DNA of 64,000 bases from Flaviaesturariibacter aridisoli. GTDB lineage: Bacteria; Bacteroidota; Bacteroidia; Chitinophagales; Chitinophagaceae. Made by a program: the position numbers and the translations under genes. The first letter of the stretch is position 1. Every line of letters begins with the position of its first letter. The stretch spans positions 1 to 64,000 of the forward strand of contig NZ_SKFH01000013.1 of NCBI RefSeq assembly GCF_004343705.1. Direction: 5' to 3'. This document shows positions 60,999 through 64,000 of the stretch, in pieces. The notes beneath the pieces were generated by a model. That model was not told the DNA's origin and did not search any database. It was given only the letters and a program-made list of their open reading frames with translations.

Positions 60999-62429
60999 AT
61001 GCGCCGCCTCGCTGCTCCTTTCCGCACACCTTTCTTCCTCTTCCTGCTGCCGGTTTTTTTCGTGGCGCACGGCTACGTACAGAACTACGGCCTTTTGCCG
61101 GGCGCGGAAGCGGTTCGCTTGCTGCTGCGCTATACTGCCGTCGCGGGCGCACTGTTGCTTGCTGGCCGGTGGCTTTGCGGTGGCTGGCGGCGCGGTGCGA
61201 TGCCGGCGGCCCTGCTGCTGGCATCCGAGCTTTTTTACGGCAGTATGCACGATGCACTCCGGGCCCGGGTGCCGGGCCTGCCTCTTTCCTGGGCCTGGAT
61301 CCTGCCACTACTCCTCGTAATTGTTGTTTGGGCCGCCTGGCGTCAGCGCCGGGGCCGCGACCCGGTCCGTGCCGTCACCTTTCTCAATACGCTCCTGCTG
61401 CTGCTGCTCGTCGTGGAAGGCGGCGGCTGGCTGCGCCGCTACCGCGCGCGGGTAAGGGAGAAAGCGGGGCGCCAATGGGCCCTGCGGCCCGCCACAGGCC
61501 TCCGCCCGGACGTGTTCCTCATCGTCGCCGACGAGTACGCTTCCAACCGGCAACTGAAGGAACAATTGAATTTCGACAACCGACCCTTCCTCGACAGCCT
61601 GCGCCACCGCGGCTTTGCCGTGCACGAAGGCTCGCAATCGAACTACAACTACACCGAATATTCCACGGCCTCGCTGCTCAACGGCAGCTACTTCCCCGCC
61701 GCCTCGCGCACCAATGCCACCGACGTGGGCCGCTGCTTTTACTGGATCCACGACAACGAAGCTTTCCGCTTCTTCCGCGCGCAGGACTACGAGCTGCACA
61801 ACTGCTCCTTCTTCGACCTCGCCGGCGCGCCCTCCCCTTCCCCACGCGTGTGGAACGCACAGTGGACGGACCTGCTGCAGCGGCAAACGCTGACGGCGCG
61901 CCTGCGCGAAAGCTTCGGACCTGCGCCGGCTCCGAAAACCGGCAACGAGAGCGTCAACGAAACGCTGCTGCGCGCTACGCGGTCTGTCCTGCGGAAGGAA
62001 ACGACAAAGCCCCGGTTCGTGTACACGCACCTGCTCCTTCCGCATAGTCCTTATGTATATGATTCCAATGGGGCTCGCCAGCCGGCGCAGGTGGCCAACG
62101 ACCGTAGTAATACGGCCGCCTACACGGGCTACCTGCAATACGGCAACCGGGTCTACCTCCGCCTGGTGGACGATATGCTCCGCCAAGCCAGGCGACCGAC
62201 GATCGTGCTGCTCCTCGGCGACCACGGCTACCGCTTCGGCAAACCCGCGCAGCGCGACTACTTTTTCACGAACCTCTTCGCAGTCTACACCTCGCCCGGG
62301 CTCCCTGGTCACTGGCCGGAAGGCGCCGGGATGGTGAACCAGTTCCGCCTCCTGCTCGACTCCTGCTTCGGCCAGCAACTGCCCCTGCTCCCCGATGAGC
62401 GCCACCTGGTAGGCGAGCAAGAACCCTGA
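60999..62429 (+). CDS. membrane alkaline phosphatase/sulfatase-fold protein 4
   Basis: A 476-residue paralogue, closest to number 1: both begin with a Pro-Phe-Arg-x-Pro segment and [11 protein letters not shown]. The domain has PDVFLIVADEYASN near 163, NYNYTEYSTASLLN, YTHLLLPHSPYVYD and VLLLGDHGYRFG. The ATG at 60999 aligns with paralogue 1; an ATG at 60972, in a TGATG overlap, would add nine residues. It ends the rightward cluster, followed by a long empty gap. Confidence 0.8.
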   Translation: MRRLAAPFRTPFFLFLLPVFFVAHGYVQNYGLLPGAEAVRLLLRYTAVAGALLLAGRWLCGGWRRGAMPAALLLASELFYGSMHDALRARVPGLPLSWAWILPLLLVIVVWAAWRQRRGRDPVRAVTFLNTLLLLLLVVEGGGWLRRYRARVREKAGRQWALRPATGLRPDVFLIVADEYASNRQLKEQLNFDNRPFLDSLRHRGFAVHEGSQSNYNYTEYSTASLLNGSYFPAASRTNATDVGRCFYWIHDNEAFRFFRAQDYELHNCSFFDLAGAPSPSPRVWNAQWTDLLQRQTLTARLRESFGPAPAPKTGNESVNETLLRATRSVLRKETTKPRFVYTHLLLPHSPYVYDSNGARQPAQVANDRSNTAAYTGYLQYGNRVYLRLVDDMLRQARRPTIVLLLGDHGYRFGKPAQRDYFFTNLFAVYTSPGLPGHWPEGAGMVNQFRLLLDSCFGQQLPLLPDERHLVGEQEP

Positions 62430-62909
62430 TCTGGGCACGTTCACGGCTATTTAACGCAAAGACACGAAGTAATTATCGTGAACGCAAAGGCTGATGAAGA
62501 GCGCAACGTTCGGTTCCTATGACGGCTGCCGCTTTTAGGGCACAGCAGCCGCTGGCCGTCGTTGGTCAAGCGTCCCGCTGCGCAGGACATGTCCGCCCGG
62601 CCGGTCGGACGGGCGCAAAGGCCGTACGAACGGTAGCGGTCTCCGTTTTATCTGCAAGAAACCGCGTCGGTCGTTTATCGACGCGTCATCGCTACGCAAC
62701 TGGAACATTAGGATTGACCGATACCAGTAAACCTGCCTCCGCGCCTGTTCCGCTGCGCGGAACGCTCCCACTACGATCGCCGTTAAAAGGAATACTCCGG
62801 AGAAAAATACACCGCTCCAGTCCGGAGACTTCGTTGCGCCCTCCCCTGCCTCCGCGTTCAAAATGCTCCCTCCTTTTCTCCGCGATGAAAAAATGGAGCA
62901 GCATGTCGA
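62430..62909. other. 480-bp gap without a convincing gene
   Basis: The first 60 bp hold AACGCAAAG twice in a loose repeat (62454-62462, 62481-62489). Small hairpins such as GTTCCGCTGCGCGGAAC (62748-62764) occur. Short open frames on both strands lack family patterns or good starts. It could be a decayed gene or a regulatory gap; I see nothing firm. Confidence 0.5.
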
Positions 62910-63926
62910 TCAGATCCGCCGTTGCAGGGGAATCTGGAGGCCCAGTTGGTTATAAGTCCCGCCGCGCTGGTAGTAGGCGCGGGCGTACTGCACCTGCAGG
63001 CGGCTGAAGCGCGCGCGGAAGCCGGCGGAAAAGCCGTTGAGCCCGTTGCCGGTAGCGCCGATGTTGAGCTCGCTGCGGCGCAGGAAGTTGTAGCCGATCG
63101 TGGCTTCAAAGCCTTTCCCGAAATACACGTGCGTGGCGAGCACGAAGTGGTTGAACAGCTTGGTGGCGAAGCTGGTGTTTTTGGCAAAACCGATGTCGTT
63201 GTTAAATACGGAGTCATTGTAGGCCGTGTTGAAACGGTGTACCTGCTGCGCGGTGAGCGAGAACCCGAAGGGCGCTTTGGCGAGGCGCTTCGTAACTCCT
63301 ATTTGCAGATCGAAGGGCAGGTCTTCGGCGCGGCCGCCGTAAGTACTCAGTTGTGCGCCCATGTTCTTCGCCAGCAGGCCGGCGGAAAAGCCGTTGACCG
63401 AATCGGTGTAGTGCAGTCCCGCGTCGAAGGCGAGCCCGGTAGAGCCGAAAGAGCCGTAGCTGGAGCGGATCACTTTTGCAGTCAGCCCGTATTGCCAGCG
63501 GGGTCCGTAGCTGCGCGCCGCCGACAGCTGGAAGGAGAAATCGCGGGGGTGAAAATCGCCCTGCTCGTTGCCATAGATATCCGTCTGCGCGAGCTTTCCG
63601 TAATCCACGTAAAAGAGCGCCGCGCCGAAGGTCGTCTTCCACTTCGGGGCATCGTAGGCGCCGGCGAGCTGCCAGGCTTTGGTGGAAGCGAAAAACGCGT
63701 TGAAGTTGAGCGCCAGCTGACTGTGCAACTTCGGGCGCAACAGTGCCGGGTTATTGGCCGCGAGCCCGGCATCCCCCGCCTCGAGCGACACATTGACGCC
63801 GCCCGCCGCCGACAGCGCCGGCGCTGCCGGCAACAGCAGGAAGTTGTACACGGCGGAACCGCCCAGGGTCTGGGCCTGGAGGGCACCGGAGGCTATGAGG
63901 AACAGGAAAAGGAGAACACGAGGCAT
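62910..63926 (-). CDS. porQ: type IX secretion system protein PorQ
   Basis: A 338-residue outer-membrane beta-barrel of the PorQ type. A signal peptide (VLLFLFLIASGALQAQ) precedes LGGSAVYNFLLLPAAPALSAAGG, and NPALL follows near 60, both typical of PorV/PorQ barrels. The end has GYNFLRRSELNIGATGNGLNGFSAGFRARF. PorQ works with PorV/PorU/PorZ in attaching type IX cargo at the surface. The ATG at 63926 begins the signal peptide; the longer frame to 63977 adds 17 unlikely residues. Confidence 0.88.
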   Translation of the reverse strand: MPRVLLFLFLIASGALQAQTLGGSAVYNFLLLPAAPALSAAGGVNVSLEAGDAGLAANNPALLRPKLHSQLALNFNAFFASTKAWQLAGAYDAPKWKTTFGAALFYVDYGKLAQTDIYGNEQGDFHPRDFSFQLSAARSYGPRWQYGLTAKVIRSSYGSFGSTGLAFDAGLHYTDSVNGFSAGLLAKNMGAQLSTYGGRAEDLPFDLQIGVTKRLAKAPFGFSLTAQQVHRFNTAYNDSVFNNDIGFAKNTSFATKLFNHFVLATHVYFGKGFEATIGYNFLRRSELNIGATGNGLNGFSAGFRARFSRLQVQYARAYYQRGGTYNQLGLQIPLQRRI

Positions 63927-64000
63927 TCGGGCCGTAAGGTAGGAATTCGGGGCGGGGTGGCAAAGCACAGGCCGCACGCGGCCAAACCATGGCTTCCCTT

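Noticed and set aside
62535-62861. Minus-strand ORF of 108 codons with one hydrophobic stretch
   Set aside because: The hydrophobic part is short, the rest is Arg-rich and patternless, and there is no coupling to porQ; not enough to call a gene.
62519-63007. Plus-strand open frame of 162 codons near the right end
   Set aside because: Arg/Ser-rich composition without domain pattern; it overlaps porQ antisense and lacks a promoter-like element.

Overview
The window looks like the chromosome of a high-GC member of the Bacteroidota, most likely of the family Chitinophagaceae. The reasons are Bacteroidota-type promoters (TAnnTTTG minus-7 elements), a PorQ-type protein of the type IX secretion system, DUF2911, choice-of-anchor J and DUF6580-like proteins, many short lipoproteins, and weak Shine-Dalgarno sequences. 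The genus is inference. I see no rRNA, tRNA, CRISPR array, prophage or transposase. I count 56 protein genes, four of them under 60 codons or only a little longer.

Left part (1-24 kb): a 7-bp tandem repeat opens the window. A leftward photosensory operon follows: heme oxygenase, a phytochrome photosensory core with no kinase, and a CheB-CheR-PAS-histidine kinase. Next come an acyl-CoA carboxylase subunit, two choice-of-anchor J lipoproteins, a YiiX-like hydrolase, RNase HI, a DUF6580-like membrane protein, mannose-6-phosphate isomerase, YraN, a YkgJ-type protein, XerD, a DUF2911 protein, a PH-domain protein, a sodium:solute symporter with tiny membrane-protein partners, a PIG-L deacetylase and an M14 peptidase.

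Middle part (24-49 kb): two loci pair a receiver-only response regulator with a small protein of an unnamed family. Around them lie gamma-glutamyltransferase, isoaspartyl peptidase, a giant TamB-like protein, a third receiver protein coupled to UbiX, aconitase, PspC, cysteine desulfurase, phosphoglucosamine mutase, a methyltransferase, an SGNH hydrolase, a ribosome hibernation factor, a KGG stress protein, a LuxE-like enzyme, a UbiA-like membrane protein and an M42 peptidase.

Right part (50-64 kb): this is the most striking region. A leftward operon of four overlapping genes encodes a cytidylyltransferase fused to PEP mutase, phosphonopyruvate decarboxylase, an iron-type alcohol dehydrogenase and a CDP-glycerol glycerophosphotransferase-like enzyme. 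Together these predict synthesis of CMP-activated 2-hydroxyethylphosphonate and its transfer to a surface glycan or lipid. From the same 103-bp intergenic region a rightward cluster starts, with four paralogous membrane proteins of the alkaline phosphatase/sulfatase fold and one polytopic GT-C-like protein. PorQ closes the window.

The intergenic DNA is unusual throughout. Many gaps carry arms of iterated 7-mers or 9-mers, often as inverted pairs around a terminator, and with a different unit sequence at each site. Two convergent gaps share one composite architecture (inverted-repeat element, terminator, three 9-mers). One gap holds a degenerate array of palindromes with a period of about 41 bp.
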